Shown in pieces: positions 18,344-27,486 of a stretch of 64,000 nt of DNA. Under the pieces are notes generated by a model. It searched no databases. It had not been told where the DNA came from and saw only the letters and a program-made list of their open reading frames with translations. Each line of letters opens with the position of its first letter. The first letter of the stretch is position 1. A program made the translations under genes and the position numbers. Source of the DNA: Streptococcus infantis ATCC 700779 (GTDB lineage: Bacteria > Bacillota > Bacilli > Lactobacillales > Streptococcaceae); contig NZ_GL732439.1 of NCBI RefSeq assembly GCF_000187465.1, forward strand, positions 85,286 through 149,285. The letters run 5' to 3'.

Positions 18344-19274
18344 TCACATGAAAAAAGATGAACTGTTCGAGGGCTTTTACCTGATCAAATCAGCCGATCT
18401 GAGACAGACGCGTGCTGGGAAAAATTACCTAGCTTTCACCTTCCAAGATGATAGTGGGGAAATCGAAGGAAAGCTCTGGGATGCCCAACCTCATAACGTT
18501 GAGGCCTTTACTGCAGGAAAAGTTGTCCACATGCAAGGGCGTCGTGAAGTTTACAACAACACTCCACAGGTAAATCAAATCACCCTTCGCTTACCTCAGC
18601 CTGGCGAACCCAATGACCCAGCAGACTTCAAGATCAAATCACCAGTGGATGTTAAAGAAATCCGTGAGTATATGGCACAGATGATTTTCAAGATTGAAAA
18701 TCCCATCTGGCAACGAATCGTTCGGGCCCTCTATACCAAATATGATAAAGAATTTTATTCTTATCCAGCTGCAAAAACCAACCACCATGCCTTTGAAACA
18801 GGGCTTGCTTATCATACAGCGACTATGGTTCGTTTAGCAGAGGCAATTGCAGATGTCTACCCACAACTCAATAAGAGCTTGCTTTATGCGGGAATTATGC
18901 TTCATGACCTGGCTAAGGTTATTGAGTTAACAGGTCCGGACCAGACAGAGTATACAGTGAGAGGAAATCTTATCGGCCATATCGCCTTGATTGATAGCGA
19001 GATTACCAAAGCGGTTATGGAACTTGGTATTGATGATACTCGAGAAGAAGTGGTGCTTCTGCGCCATGTGATTCTCAGCCACCATGGATTACTCGAGTAT
19101 GGTAGTCCTGTTCGTCCTCGTGTGATGGAAGCTGAAATTATTCATATGATTGATAATTTGGATGCGAGTATGATGATGATGTCAACAGCTCTGTCTCTTG
19201 TTGATGAGGGTGAAATGACCAATAAAGTCTTCGCAATGGACAATCGTTCCTTCTACAAGCCAAAATTAGACTAG
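18333..19274 (+). CDS. cbf1: 3'-5' exoribonuclease YhaM / Cbf1
   Basis: 313-residue RNase with an N-terminal OB-fold nucleic-acid-binding domain (YLAFTFQDDSGEIEGKLWD) and a C-terminal HD phosphohydrolase domain (HHAFETGLAYHTATM, MLHDLAK, HHGLLEYGS). In pneumococcus Cbf1 trims 3' ends of transcripts and small RNAs. The ATG at 18333 overlaps the end of rmuC and gives the family length. It ends the ksgA-rsgA-rpe-thiN-rmuC operon. Confidence 0.92.
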   Translation: MKISHMKKDELFEGFYLIKSADLRQTRAGKNYLAFTFQDDSGEIEGKLWDAQPHNVEAFTAGKVVHMQGRREVYNNTPQVNQITLRLPQPGEPNDPADFKIKSPVDVKEIREYMAQMIFKIENPIWQRIVRALYTKYDKEFYSYPAAKTNHHAFETGLAYHTATMVRLAEAIADVYPQLNKSLLYAGIMLHDLAKVIELTGPDQTEYTVRGNLIGHIALIDSEITKAVMELGIDDTREEVVLLRHVILSHHGLLEYGSPVRPRVMEAEIIHMIDNLDASMMMMSTALSLVDEGEMTNKVFAMDNRSFYKPKLD

Positions 19275-19279
19275 AAACT

Positions 19280-19321
19280 AAAAAAATGAGCTTTATTTAG
19301 ATAATAAAGTTCGTTTTTTTT
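19280..19321 (+). terminator. Intrinsic terminator after cbf1
   Basis: AAAAAAATGAGCTTTATT / AATAAAGTTCGTTTTTTTT imperfect stem with a long T run. Confidence 0.8.
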
Positions 19322-19330
19322 GCTTTAGTG

Positions 19331-19339
19331 TGTTATAAT
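19331..19339 (+). promoter_or_regulatory. Extended -10 promoter of purR
   Basis: TGT directly before TATAAT (19334-19339); no good -35. Leader of about 31 nt with only a weak Shine-Dalgarno. Confidence 0.6.
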
Positions 19340-19376
19340 GAGAAAAAGACTAATTAAAAAGAATGGTGAATAACTA

Positions 19377-20201
19377 ATGAAATTAAGAAGAAGTGATCGG
19401 ATGGTTGTTATTTCCAATTATTTGATTAACAATCCATACAAATTAACCAGTCTCAATACCTTTGCGGAAAAGTATGAATCTGCCAAATCTTCTATTTCAG
19501 AAGATATTGTCATTATTAAGCGCGCCTTTGAAGAAATTGAAATCGGCCATATTCAAACGGTGACAGGTGCTGGTGGTGGGGTTATTTTCACACCATCTAT
19601 CTCTACCCTTGAGTCCAAAACAATCATCCAAGAGCTTCGCGATAAACTTTCAGAGAGTGACCGCATTCTGCCAGGAGGCTACATTTATTTGTCTGATCTC
19701 CTTAGTACTCCGGCTATTTTAAAAAATATCGGTCGCATTATTGCCAAGAGCTTTATGGACCAAAAGATTGATGCTGTTATGACGGTAGCGACCAAAGGGG
19801 TTCCGCTTGCAAATGCAGTAGCAAATGTTCTCAACGTACCTTTTGTCATTGTCCGTCGTGACTTGAAAATCACAGAAGGTTCAACTGTGAGTGTTAACTA
19901 TGTTTCAGGTTCTAGCGACCGTATTGAAAAAATGTTCCTTTCAAAACGTAGCCTTAAGGCAGGAAGCCGTGTCCTGATTGTTGATGACTTCTTGAAAGGC
20001 GGAGGAACGATTAACGGTATGATTAGCCTTTTAACAGAGTTTGATTCTGAGTTAGCTGGTGTAGCTGTCTTTGCTGATAATGCTCAGGAAGATCGTGAAC
20101 AGCAGTTTGACTACAAATCACTCTTAAAAGTTACCAATATTGATGTGAAGAACCAACAAATTGAAGTTGAAGTTGGGAATATCTTCGAAACAGAAAAATA
20201 A
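19377..20201 (+). CDS. purR: Purine operon regulator PurR
   Basis: 274-residue regulator with an N-terminal winged-helix DNA-binding domain (about 1-75) and a C-terminal phosphoribosyltransferase-like domain whose PRPP loop is LIVDDFLKGGGT (about residue 202). Family members bind PurBox sites and sense PRPP, controlling purine synthesis genes. The ATG at 19377 gives MKLRRSDRMVVISNYLINNP, a typical N-terminus. Single gene behind an extended -10 promoter. Confidence 0.93.
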   Translation: MKLRRSDRMVVISNYLINNPYKLTSLNTFAEKYESAKSSISEDIVIIKRAFEEIEIGHIQTVTGAGGGVIFTPSISTLESKTIIQELRDKLSESDRILPGGYIYLSDLLSTPAILKNIGRIIAKSFMDQKIDAVMTVATKGVPLANAVANVLNVPFVIVRRDLKITEGSTVSVNYVSGSSDRIEKMFLSKRSLKAGSRVLIVDDFLKGGGTINGMISLLTEFDSELAGVAVFADNAQEDREQQFDYKSLLKVTNIDVKNQQIEVEVGNIFETEK

Positions 20202-20218
20202 GAGAGAATAAGATGCTT

Positions 20219-20246
20219 AAAGGTTGGAACTTTCGTCCCAGCCTTT
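20219..20246 (+). terminator. Hairpin between purR and the decarboxylase gene
   Basis: AAAGGTTGG / CCAGCCTTT stem with a 10-nt loop, then TCTTTG. A T-poor terminator or attenuator. It resembles the GGCTGGGAC-type hairpin after pgk at 63782. Confidence 0.5.
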
Positions 20247-20273
20247 CTTTGATAATGAATATGAAGGAGCCCT

Positions 20274-21527
20274 ATGAAGACGCCATTTATTAAACGTGAA
20301 GACTTAGAAAAGATTGTTGAAGAGTTTCCAACTCCATTCCATCTCTACGATGAAAAAGGTATTCGCGAGAAAGCACGCGCAGTTAATGAAGCTTTCTCTT
20401 GGAATAAAGGCTTTAAAGAATACTTCGCAGTTAAGGCAACCCCAACTCCAGCTATCTTGAAGATTTTGCAAGAAGAAGGATGTGGAGTGGATTGTTCTAG
20501 TTATGTAGAACTCTTAATGAGTCACAAGCTTGGGTTTACAGGGGCGGAGATGATGTTTTCATCAAACAATACACCAGACCAAGAGTACGCCTATGCCCGT
20601 GAATTAGGGGCGACTATCAACTTGGATGCCTTTGAAGATATCGACCATTTAGAGTGCGCTGCGGGGATTCCTGAGATTATCTCTTGCCGTTACAATCCTG
20701 GTGGCGTATTTGAACTAGGAACGGATATTATGGATAATCCTGGTGAAGCTAAGTTCGGGATGACAAAGGAACAGCTCTTTGAAGCCTTTGCTATCTTGAA
20801 AGAAAAGGGAGCAAAAACTTTTGGGATTCATTCCTTTCTAGCTTCTAATACAGTGACTCACCTCTACTATCCAGAATTAGCACGTCAGCTTTTTGAACTG
20901 GCTGTAGAAATCAAGGAAAAGTTAGGTATTTCGCTGGACTTCATTAATCTTTCTGGAGGAATCGGGGTCAACTATCGTCCGGACCAGGAGCCAAATGATA
21001 TTGCTTTAATTGGTGAGGGGGTTCGTCGGGTTTATGAAGAAGTTCTTACGCCAGCAGGTCTTGGTCAAGTTAAGATTTTTACAGAACTAGGACGCTTTAT
21101 GTTGGCGCCTCATGGAATTCTAGTGACTAAAGTAACCCATAAAAAGAAAACCTACCGAACTTATCTCGGAGTAGATGCATCAGCTGTCAATCTTATGAGA
21201 CCGGCTATGTATGGAGCCTATCACCACATCACCAATATGATGAATCCTGGCGGTCAGACGGAAGTAGTTGATGTTGTTGGCTCTCTTTGTGAAAACAACG
21301 ACAAATTTGCGGTTAATCGTGAACTACCTCAAACAGAAATTGGTGACCTACTAGTGATTCATGATACAGGTGCTCATGGCTTCTCTATGGGCTACCAGTA
21401 CAATGCCAAACTTCGTTCAGCAGAAATCCTCTATACAGAGGACGGGGGTGCACGGCTAATCCGTAGAGCAGAGCGACCTGAGGACTATTTTGCAACTCTC
21501 TATGGCTTCGACTTTGACAAAGATTAG
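20274..21527 (+). CDS. lysA: Diaminopimelate decarboxylase family protein
   Basis: 417-residue fold type III PLP enzyme. The PLP lysine is in EYFAVKATPTP (about residue 48), the glycine-rich phosphate site in NLSGGIGVNY, and the C-terminal substrate-binding part in VVGSLCENNDKF and GDLLVIHDTGAHGFSMGYQYN. The usual reaction converts meso-diaminopimelate to L-lysine and CO2. Streptococcal peptidoglycan uses lysine, so this is plausible, though the closely related carboxynorspermidine decarboxylase cannot be fully excluded; the length favours LysA. ATG at 20274 after GAAGGAG. Confidence 0.78.
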   Translation: MKTPFIKREDLEKIVEEFPTPFHLYDEKGIREKARAVNEAFSWNKGFKEYFAVKATPTPAILKILQEEGCGVDCSSYVELLMSHKLGFTGAEMMFSSNNTPDQEYAYARELGATINLDAFEDIDHLECAAGIPEIISCRYNPGGVFELGTDIMDNPGEAKFGMTKEQLFEAFAILKEKGAKTFGIHSFLASNTVTHLYYPELARQLFELAVEIKEKLGISLDFINLSGGIGVNYRPDQEPNDIALIGEGVRRVYEEVLTPAGLGQVKIFTELGRFMLAPHGILVTKVTHKKKTYRTYLGVDASAVNLMRPAMYGAYHHITNMMNPGGQTEVVDVVGSLCENNDKFAVNRELPQTEIGDLLVIHDTGAHGFSMGYQYNAKLRSAEILYTEDGGARLIRRAERPEDYFATLYGFDFDKD

Positions 21528-21597
21528 AAAAATTTTTGAAAATCATGAAAGTTGAAAGTGAAAAACAGTTTGTTTTCTAAAAAATAGACAAAATCTA

Positions 21598-21625
21598 TTG
21601 TTTTTCCTTTCAAGCGTGATATAAT
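21598..21625 (+). promoter_or_regulatory. pflA promoter
   Basis: TATAAT (21620-21625) with TGA just upstream (extended -10) and a possible TTGTTT -35 (21598-21603) at 16 bp. Confidence 0.65.
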
Positions 21626-21659
21626 AAAATTATAAAACGGTTTCAAGGAAGGTGACGTG

Positions 21660-22454
21660 ATGTCTGAAGAAACAATTGACTATGGACAAGTGACAGGAAT
21701 GGTGCATTCGACAGAGAGTTTTGGGGCGGTAGATGGCCCTGGGATTCGTTTTATTGTCTTTTTGCAGGGCTGTCAGATGCGTTGCCAATATTGCCATAAC
21801 CCTGACACATGGGCGATGGAAACCAATAAATCTCGTGTACGAACAGTAGATGATGTTCTAGAAGAAGCGCTTCGTTATCGTGGTTTCTGGGGAGACAAGG
21901 GAGGTATCACAGTCAGTGGAGGAGAAGCTCTCTTGCAGATTGATTTCCTAATTGCTCTCTTTACAAAAGCAAAAGAAAAAGGAATCCACTGTACCTTGGA
22001 TACTTGTGCCCTTCCATTCCGTAATAAGCCACGTTATCTAGAGAAATTCAACAAACTCATGGCTGTGACAGACTTGGTTCTTCTTGATATCAAGGAAATC
22101 AACGAAGCACAGCACAAGATTGTAACCAGTCAAACCAATAAAAATATCTTGGCATGTGCTCAGTACTTGTCAGATATTGGGAAACCTGTTTGGATTCGTC
22201 ACGTTCTTGTGCCTGGATTGACAGACCGTGATGAAGATTTGATTGAGCTTGGTAAGTTCGTAAAAACTCTTAAAAACGTTGATAAGTTTGAAATCCTACC
22301 CTACCACACTATGGGAGAATTCAAATGGCGCGAGCTTGGCATTCCGTATTCACTTGAAGGGGTTAAACCTCCAACAGCAGATCGTGTCAAAAATGCTAAG
22401 GAATTGATGGATACAGAAAGCTATCAAGATTACATGAAACGTGTACATGGATAA
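21660..22454 (+). CDS. pflA: Pyruvate formate-lyase activating enzyme
   Basis: 264-residue radical-SAM enzyme that installs the glycyl radical on pyruvate formate-lyase for mixed-acid fermentation. The 4Fe-4S cluster cysteines are CQMRCQYC, preceded by the substrate-binding GAVDGPGIRF. The GTG at 21657 is also in frame, but the ATG at 21660 is preferred at a better distance from AAGGAAGG. Single gene with an extended -10 promoter and terminator. The enzyme is oxygen-sensitive by family. Confidence 0.95.
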   Translation: MSEETIDYGQVTGMVHSTESFGAVDGPGIRFIVFLQGCQMRCQYCHNPDTWAMETNKSRVRTVDDVLEEALRYRGFWGDKGGITVSGGEALLQIDFLIALFTKAKEKGIHCTLDTCALPFRNKPRYLEKFNKLMAVTDLVLLDIKEINEAQHKIVTSQTNKNILACAQYLSDIGKPVWIRHVLVPGLTDRDEDLIELGKFVKTLKNVDKFEILPYHTMGEFKWRELGIPYSLEGVKPPTADRVKNAKELMDTESYQDYMKRVHG

Positions 22455-22458
22455 AAAG

Positions 22459-22487
22459 AAGCCTGATGGGAACATCGGGCTTTTCTG
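22459..22487 (+). terminator. Intrinsic terminator after pflA
   Basis: AAGCCTGATG / CATCGGGCTT with GGAA loop, then TTTT. Confidence 0.85.
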
Positions 22488-22490
22488 ATA

Positions 22491-22528
22491 TAAAAAAGGC
22501 TTAGCTCGAATGCTAAGCCTTTTATTTT
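22491..22528 (-). terminator. Terminator of yidC (bidirectional shape)
   Basis: AAAAAGGCTTAGC / GCTAAGCCTTTT stem abutting the minus-strand stop at 22529, with A tract on one side and T tract on the other. Confidence 0.8.
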
Positions 22529-23455
22529 TTATCTAGAATGTTGTTTTCCAGAATTGCGTTTTTTGTTTTTCTTTTTATTAGAAGTTGAGATAACTGCTAC
22601 TGATTCAGGAGTTACATCTTTGCGAGTAGCTGAAGTTTTACTTGCTTTTGGTGGGTTCTTAGCCAGTTCTTCACGTACTTTTTTACGAAGTTTTGGACGA
22701 ATGATGTAGTTGACGATGAATTGTTGAAGGATCATCATGAAACCACCGACAACCCAGTAAAGCGTAACGCTGGCTGGTGAGAAGATTGAGAACATGACAA
22801 TCATCATTGGACTCATGTAAATCATCTTCTTGAGTTGTTCTCTTTGAGTCTCGTCTTCAACTCCGTGTAGCGAAAGGAGGGATTGGACATAGTAGAGAAT
22901 ACCCGCGAAGGCGATAAGGATCCAACTTGGAGAACCAAGTGCGATTCCTAAGAAGCTAGCTTCAGAAACACCTTCTGTATGTTGAGCTGCAAAGTAGATT
23001 GCTGAGAAGAAAGGCATTTGAATGAGGAGAGGGAAACATCCTACTCCGCCAAACATGCTGATACCGTGCTCTTTTTGAGCAGCAAAGAGAGCTTGTTGGG
23101 CTTCCAGTTTTTCTTCTTGTGTTTCTGCTTCCTTGAGACGAGTTTGGTGTGGTTCAAGGACATGTTTGAGGGCATTCATCTTTTCAGAATGAAGCGTTGC
23201 CTTCCATGATTGGTAGATACCAAGTGGCAAGATAATCAAGCGGACGATAATGGTTACGATAATAATAGCGACCCCGAAGCCTAGTCCTTTATCAGTGGCG
23301 AAGTACTTGATAGCTTCTCCCATCGGGGCACCCAAGAAATCCCAAACGGGACCAGTTGGCAGACCTGTCACTTTGTCAACCTGAACGCAGCCTGTCAAGA
23401 CTAATAGCATAGCCACTCCCATGATAGAGAGGGCGATTCTTTTAATTGATTTCAC
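22529..23455 (-). CDS. yidC2: Membrane protein insertase YidC2-type (lipoprotein)
   Basis: 308-residue membrane insertase. N-terminal lipoprotein signal with lipobox LTGC (Cys about 23), five membrane segments, and a strongly basic C-terminal tail (KNPPKASKTSATRKDV to the terminal KKKNKKRNSGKQHSR). Streptococci carry two YidC paralogs; the long basic tail, which binds ribosomes, marks the YidC2 form. The start is GTG (23455) after AAGAAGGA at 9 nt; no ATG fits. Helps fold membrane proteins with or without SecYEG. Convergent with pflA. Confidence 0.9.
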   Translation of the reverse strand: MKSIKRIALSIMGVAMLLVLTGCVQVDKVTGLPTGPVWDFLGAPMGEAIKYFATDKGLGFGVAIIIVTIIVRLIILPLGIYQSWKATLHSEKMNALKHVLEPHQTRLKEAETQEEKLEAQQALFAAQKEHGISMFGGVGCFPLLIQMPFFSAIYFAAQHTEGVSEASFLGIALGSPSWILIAFAGILYYVQSLLSLHGVEDETQREQLKKMIYMSPMMIVMFSIFSPASVTLYWVVGGFMMILQQFIVNYIIRPKLRKKVREELAKNPPKASKTSATRKDVTPESVAVISTSNKKKNKKRNSGKQHSR

Positions 23456-23531
23456 TGTTTTAATTCCTTCTTAAAAATGATACCTTTCTATTCTACTGTT
23501 TTTTTTGAAAATATACAATAGTTCTAGAGAC

Positions 23532-23810
23532 CTAATTTGCTACTTTGAAATCTGAATAAGATGGAAAGTTACTCATTTGCACATCTAGGTAGGTTACTTT
23601 AGAGAATGGGGTAGGGCCTTTTCGAATCTCTTGGATGAACTTAGCCATGATGGCAGAAGACTCAGCCTGAGCTAGAATTTCAACGGTTCCGTCGTCGTTA
23701 TTCCAGACACGACCCGTAATGCCACCTAGTTCTAGAGCCAGACTATAGACACCCCAGCGAAAGCCCACTCCCTGGACGCGACCTTGGGCGATCATTTTAA
23801 CCTTTTGCAT
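23532..23810 (-). CDS. acyP: Acylphosphatase
   Basis: 92-residue hydrolase of acyl phosphates. Catalytic Arg is in AQGRVQGVGFRWGV (Arg about 20) and the Asn in GRVWNNDDGTVE. The ATG at 23810 follows AAGGAGG on the minus strand; a 31-codon extension across the divergent promoter is rejected. It is divergent from the methyltransferase gene with only 33 bp between the two start codons. Confidence 0.92.
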   Translation of the reverse strand: MQKVKMIAQGRVQGVGFRWGVYSLALELGGITGRVWNNDDGTVEILAQAESSAIMAKFIQEIRKGPTPFSKVTYLDVQMSNFPSYSDFKVAN

Positions 23811-23828
23811 ACCAAACCTCCTTGATTG

Positions 23829-23837
23829 TGTTATAAT
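23829..23837 (+). promoter_or_regulatory. Extended -10 promoter placing +1 on the ATG of the methyltransferase gene
   Basis: TGT plus TATAAT (23832-23837); the ATG begins at 23844, exactly where +1 is expected. No Shine-Dalgarno lies between. Confidence 0.65.
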
Positions 23838-23843
23838 ATTTCT

Positions 23844-24584
23844 ATGACTATTATAACCTCTAAAGCCAATTCTGTGGTGAAAAATACCAAGAAATTGCAT
23901 CAAAAAAAATATCGAAAATCTTCTTATTTAATTGAGGGATGGCATTTGTTTGAAGAGGCTGTTCAGGCTGGTGCAAAGATTGAGAAAATTTTTGCTCTAG
24001 TAGAGTATGGAGATAAACTCGTAGATTATCCTCAGACAGTCTTTGTGGCTGAAGAAATCTTGCTTGATTTGGCAGATTCACAAACTCCTCAGGGCATTGT
24101 AGCCATTGTTCAAAAGGAAGAAGAGCAGTTGCCGGATTTGAGCCAAGGGAAATATCTTTTCTTGGAAGACGTGCAGGATCCTGGAAATGTTGGCACAATA
24201 ATCCGAACGGCAGATGCAGCAGGTTTTTCTGGAGTCATCGTTTCAAGCAAGTCAGCAGATATATATAGCTTGAAGACTCTCCGATCCATGCAGGGAAGTC
24301 ATTTTCATTTGCCGATTTATCGGATGCCTGTTGAAACATTTGTTGAAGAGGCTAAAAAGAATCACTTGCCCATTCTAGCCACCACCTTGTCTCAAAATTC
24401 TAAAGATTATCGTGAACTGGATCGGTTAGAGGATTTTGCCTTGGTTATGGGAAATGAAGGGCAGGGCATTAGTCCATTCATGACAGATCAGGCAGACCAA
24501 CTGGTTCACATCAGCATGAAAGGGCAGGCAGAGAGTCTCAACGTCGCCATCGCGGCAGGGATACTCATGTTTTATTTGAGTTAA
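23844..24584 (+). CDS. TrmH/SpoU-family RNA 2'-O-methyltransferase
   Basis: 246-residue SPOUT methyltransferase. N-terminal RNA-binding part (MTIITSKANSVVKNTKKLHQ), then the knotted catalytic domain with LEDVQDPGNVGTIIRTADAAG, VMGNEGQGIS and ISMKGQAESLNVAIAAGI (motifs 1-3). Target nucleotide (tRNA or 23S rRNA) cannot be assigned from sequence. The start at 23844 is chosen because the upstream frame (23826) lies in the promoter. No Shine-Dalgarno is present; the mRNA is probably leaderless. Confidence 0.88.
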   Translation: MTIITSKANSVVKNTKKLHQKKYRKSSYLIEGWHLFEEAVQAGAKIEKIFALVEYGDKLVDYPQTVFVAEEILLDLADSQTPQGIVAIVQKEEEQLPDLSQGKYLFLEDVQDPGNVGTIIRTADAAGFSGVIVSSKSADIYSLKTLRSMQGSHFHLPIYRMPVETFVEEAKKNHLPILATTLSQNSKDYRELDRLEDFALVMGNEGQGISPFMTDQADQLVHISMKGQAESLNVAIAAGILMFYLS

Positions 24585-24597
24585 AATAGTTTATTTT

Positions 24598-24606
24598 TGT
24601 TATAAT
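24598..24606 (+). promoter_or_regulatory. Extended -10 promoter of the BAX-inhibitor-like gene
   Basis: TGT directly before TATAAT (24601-24606). Leader of about 25 nt with AAGGAGA. Confidence 0.65.
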
Positions 24607-24637
24607 CAGTAAAAAGATTTCATAAGGAGAAAAAGAT

Positions 24638-25321
24638 ATGAATCAAACAATTATTCAAGAACATTCTGGTTTGAATCAATTTTATGCAAAAGTTTATGCT
24701 TTTGTAGGAATTGGGATTGCCTTATCTGCAATTGTTTCAGCCTTGATGTTAACAACCTTTCAAGATCTTCTTGTTCAGTTAATGATTAACGCCCGTATAT
24801 GGCTAATCGTAACAGGAATTGTAGAAGTAGCTCTAGTGATTTTTGCGAGTGGTTTAGCGGTAAAGAATAGTCCAGCAACCTTTCCAATATTTCTGCTCTA
24901 CTCAGCGATCAATGGTTTTTCATTAAGCTTCATTGTGTCGCTCTATCTTCCTGGGACAGTTTTGACAGCCTTTATCTCCAGTGCAGCCCTCTTCTTTGTG
25001 ATGGCTATCGTAGGAGTAGTCATTAAAAAGGATTTGAGTGGAATCGGTCGTGCTTTGATTGCAGCCCTATTTGGTCTGATACTCGCCATGGTTGTCAATA
25101 TTTTCTTAAATAGTGACCTAATGGATTACATTATTAGTATTGTTATGGTGCTTGTTTTTGCAGGTCTCATTGCTTGGGATAATCAAAAAATTCGTTATGT
25201 TTACGAAGAGTCAGATGGTCAGGTAGCTACAGGCTGGGCAATTTCTTTAGCACTTAGCCTCTACCTCGACTTTATCAACCTCTTTCTTAGCTTCCTACGT
25301 ATCTTTGGAAGAGACGATTAA
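24638..25321 (+). CDS. BAX inhibitor-1 / YccA family membrane protein
   Basis: 227 residues with about seven transmembrane helices, of the BI-1/YccA family (TMBIM). Characteristic C-terminal stretch GLIAWDNQKIRYVYE and SLALSLYLDFINLFLSFLRIFG. Bacterial homologs include calcium-leak channels and a modulator of the FtsH protease; the role here is unknown. Single gene between its promoter and a terminator. Confidence 0.85.
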   Translation: MNQTIIQEHSGLNQFYAKVYAFVGIGIALSAIVSALMLTTFQDLLVQLMINARIWLIVTGIVEVALVIFASGLAVKNSPATFPIFLLYSAINGFSLSFIVSLYLPGTVLTAFISSAALFFVMAIVGVVIKKDLSGIGRALIAALFGLILAMVVNIFLNSDLMDYIISIVMVLVFAGLIAWDNQKIRYVYEESDGQVATGWAISLALSLYLDFINLFLSFLRIFGRDD

Positions 25322-25328
25322 TACTTTT

Positions 25329-25352
25329 AGAGCTCGAATGAGCTCTTTTTTA
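25329..25352 (+). terminator. Intrinsic terminator
   Basis: AGAGCTC / GAGCTCT with GAAT loop, then TTTTTT. Confidence 0.85.
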
Positions 25353-25383
25353 ATTTTTACTTTCATTTTTATTAACAAAAAGG

Positions 25384-25389
25384 TATAAT
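25384..25389 (+). promoter_or_regulatory. asnA -10 element
   Basis: TATAAT at 25384-25389 with a weak TTTCAT -35 (25361-25366) at 17 bp. Leader of about 21 nt with AAAGGAGG. Confidence 0.55.
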
Positions 25390-25416
25390 CTTTTTATTAT
25401 TCAAAAGGAGGAACGT

Positions 25417-26409
25417 ATGAAGAAAAGTTTTATCCATCAGCAAGAAGAGATTTCCTTTGTAAAAAATACCTTTACCCAATATTTAAAAGATAAGTTAGAA
25501 GTAGTAGAAGTGCAAGGACCAATCTTGAGTAAGGTTGGTGATGGTATGCAGGACAACCTTTCAGGGATTGAACATCCAGTTTCAGTTAAGGTTTTGCAGA
25601 TTCCTAATGAAACCTATGAAGTGGTGCATTCACTTGCTAAGTGGAAACGCCATACCTTGGCTCGTTTTGGTTTTGGTGAAGGAGAAGGCCTCTTTGTTCA
25701 CATGAAGGCTCTTCGTCCGGATGAAGATTCGCTAGATGCGACTCACTCGGTTTATGTAGACCAATGGGACTGGGAAAAAGTTATTCCAAATGGACAGCGG
25801 AATCTAGCCTACCTCAAGGAAACCGTTGAAAAGATTTATAAGGCCATTCGTTTAACAGAGCTGGCAGTCGAAGCCCGCTATGATATTGAGTCAATCTTGC
25901 CCAAACAGATTACCTTTATCCACACAGAAGAATTGGTAGAACGCTACCCAGACTTAACTCCAAAAGAACGTGAAAATGCTATCTGTAAGGAATTCGGGGC
26001 AGTCTTCTTGATTGGTATCGGTGGTGTATTGTCAGATGGAAAACCTCATGACGGACGTGCGCCGGACTATGATGACTGGACAACAGAATCTGAAAATGGC
26101 TACAAGGGTCTAAATGGAGATATCCTTGTTTGGAATGATAATTTGGGTGCAGCCTTTGAATTGTCTTCAATGGGGATTCGTGTCGATGAAGACACTCTTC
26201 GTCGTCAGGTAGCTATTACAGGAGATGAAGACCGCTTATCTCTTGAATGGCATAAGGCTCTCTTGAATGGACTCTTCCCATTGACAATCGGTGGAGGAAT
26301 CGGGCAATCTCGTATGGCCATGTTCTTACTTCGTAAGAAGCACATCGGTGAAGTTCAAACCAGTGTTTGGCCACAAGAAGTCAGAGATACTTACGAGAAT
26401 ATTCTTTAA
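25417..26409 (+). CDS. asnA: Aspartate-ammonia ligase (asparagine synthetase A)
   Basis: 330-residue ammonia-dependent asparagine synthetase, structurally a class II aminoacyl-tRNA synthetase relative. Visible family segments: [17 protein letters not shown] at the start, [32 protein letters not shown] and, near the end, [18 protein letters not shown]. Length is typical. AAAGGAGG precedes the ATG at 25417. Confidence 0.96.
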   Translation: MKKSFIHQQEEISFVKNTFTQYLKDKLEVVEVQGPILSKVGDGMQDNLSGIEHPVSVKVLQIPNETYEVVHSLAKWKRHTLARFGFGEGEGLFVHMKALRPDEDSLDATHSVYVDQWDWEKVIPNGQRNLAYLKETVEKIYKAIRLTELAVEARYDIESILPKQITFIHTEELVERYPDLTPKERENAICKEFGAVFLIGIGGVLSDGKPHDGRAPDYDDWTTESENGYKGLNGDILVWNDNLGAAFELSSMGIRVDEDTLRRQVAITGDEDRLSLEWHKALLNGLFPLTIGGGIGQSRMAMFLLRKKHIGEVQTSVWPQEVRDTYENIL

Positions 26410-26411
26410 TC

Positions 26412-26437
26412 AATCGAACCGAGAGGTTCGATTTTCT
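26412..26437 (+). terminator. Intrinsic terminator after asnA
   Basis: AATCGAACC / GGTTCGATT with GAGA loop, then TTC. Confidence 0.8.
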
Positions 26438-26452
26438 TATTTCATCAGAATT

Positions 26453-26461
26453 TGGTATAAT
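26453..26461 (+). promoter_or_regulatory. Extended -10 promoter placing +1 next to the rsmD ATG
   Basis: TGG plus TATAAT (26456-26461); expected +1 at 26468, ATG at 26469. No Shine-Dalgarno between. Confidence 0.65.
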
Positions 26462-26468
26462 ATACCTT

Positions 26469-27008
26469 ATGAAAATCGTATCAGGAATCTACGGAGGACG
26501 TCCTTTAAAGACCTTGGACGGGAAAACAACGAGGCCGACATCGGACAAGGTCCGCGGAGCTATTTTCAATATGATTGGCCCCTACTTTGAAGGAGGGCGT
26601 GTGCTAGATCTCTATGCTGGTAGTGGGGGGTTATCCATTGAAGCAGTTTCAAGAGGGATGTCGAGCGCTGTCCTAGTTGAGAAGGATCGCCGAGCACAGA
26701 TTATTGTGGCAGAAAATATCCGGATGACCAAGGAGACCTCTAAATTTCAATTATTGAAAATGGAATCCAGTCGTGCATTAGAGCAAGTGGATGGTGTCTT
26801 TGATCTCATCTTTTTGGACCCTCCCTATGCCAAGGAGCAAATCGTATCCGACATTGAAAAAATGGCGGAGAGAAATCTTTTCTCAGAAGATGTCATGGTG
26901 GTCTGCGAGACCGATAAATCAGTAGAGCTTCCAGAAGAAATCGCCTGTTTGGGTATCTGGAAGGAAAAAATATATGGGATTAGTAAGGTGACGGTTTATG
27001 TCAGATAG
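26469..27008 (+). CDS. rsmD: 16S rRNA (guanine(966)-N2)-methyltransferase RsmD
   Basis: 179-residue SAM methyltransferase of 16S rRNA. SAM motif [15 protein letters not shown] (about residue 44) and catalytic FLDPPYAKE (about residue 118). The ATG at 26469 gives [15 protein letters not shown], the standard N-terminus; 34 extra upstream codons cross the asnA terminator and are rejected. The -10 is 7 nt from the ATG, so the transcript is probably leaderless. It overlaps coaD by 11 nt, the usual rsmD-coaD pair. Confidence 0.94.
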   Translation: MKIVSGIYGGRPLKTLDGKTTRPTSDKVRGAIFNMIGPYFEGGRVLDLYAGSGGLSIEAVSRGMSSAVLVEKDRRAQIIVAENIRMTKETSKFQLLKMESSRALEQVDGVFDLIFLDPPYAKEQIVSDIEKMAERNLFSEDVMVVCETDKSVELPEEIACLGIWKEKIYGISKVTVYVR

Positions 27009-27486
27009 AATTGGCCTATTCACAGGTTCTTTTGATCCAATGACAAATGGGCATATGGATCTCATTGAGCGTGCAAGTAAGCTCTTTGATAAATTGTATG
27101 TGGGAATTTTTTATAATCCACACAAAAATGGATTTTTACCGATAGAAAGTCGGCTAGAGACGGTTGAAAAAGCGGTGAGACACCTAAAAAATGTCCAGGT
27201 CATATCCTCTCATGATGAATTAGTCGTTGATGTTGCGAGAAAACTGGGTGTCCATGTTCTTGTTCGTGGTTTGCGTAACGCTGCGGATCTTCAGTATGAA
27301 GCCAGTTTTGATTTTTACAACCATCAATTAGCAGGAGAGATTGAGACAATCTATCTCCATAGTCGCCCAGAGCATGTTTACATCAGCTCTTCAGCTGTGA
27401 GAGAACTATTGAAGTTTGAACAAGATATTAGCAAGTATGTACCAAATGTAGTCTTGGAGGAGTTAAAGAATGAAGAAAAAAACTAG
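26998..27486 (+). CDS. coaD: Phosphopantetheine adenylyltransferase
   Basis: 162-residue nucleotidyltransferase for the penultimate step of coenzyme A synthesis. HIGH-like [17 protein letters not shown] (residues 9-25) and ISSSAVREL near the C-terminus. Starts within rsmD (AAGGTG upstream) and its last 17 nt overlap sepM, so rsmD-coaD-sepM are translationally coupled. Confidence 0.96.
   Translation: MSDRIGLFTGSFDPMTNGHMDLIERASKLFDKLYVGIFYNPHKNGFLPIESRLETVEKAVRHLKNVQVISSHDELVVDVARKLGVHVLVRGLRNAADLQYEASFDFYNHQLAGEIETIYLHSRPEHVYISSSAVRELLKFEQDISKYVPNVVLEELKNEEKN

Noticed and set aside
20212..20253. 13-codon open frame (MLKGWNFRPSLSL) between purR and the decarboxylase
   Set aside because: It coincides with the hairpin at 20219-20246 and has no good Shine-Dalgarno; the hairpin explains the sequence.
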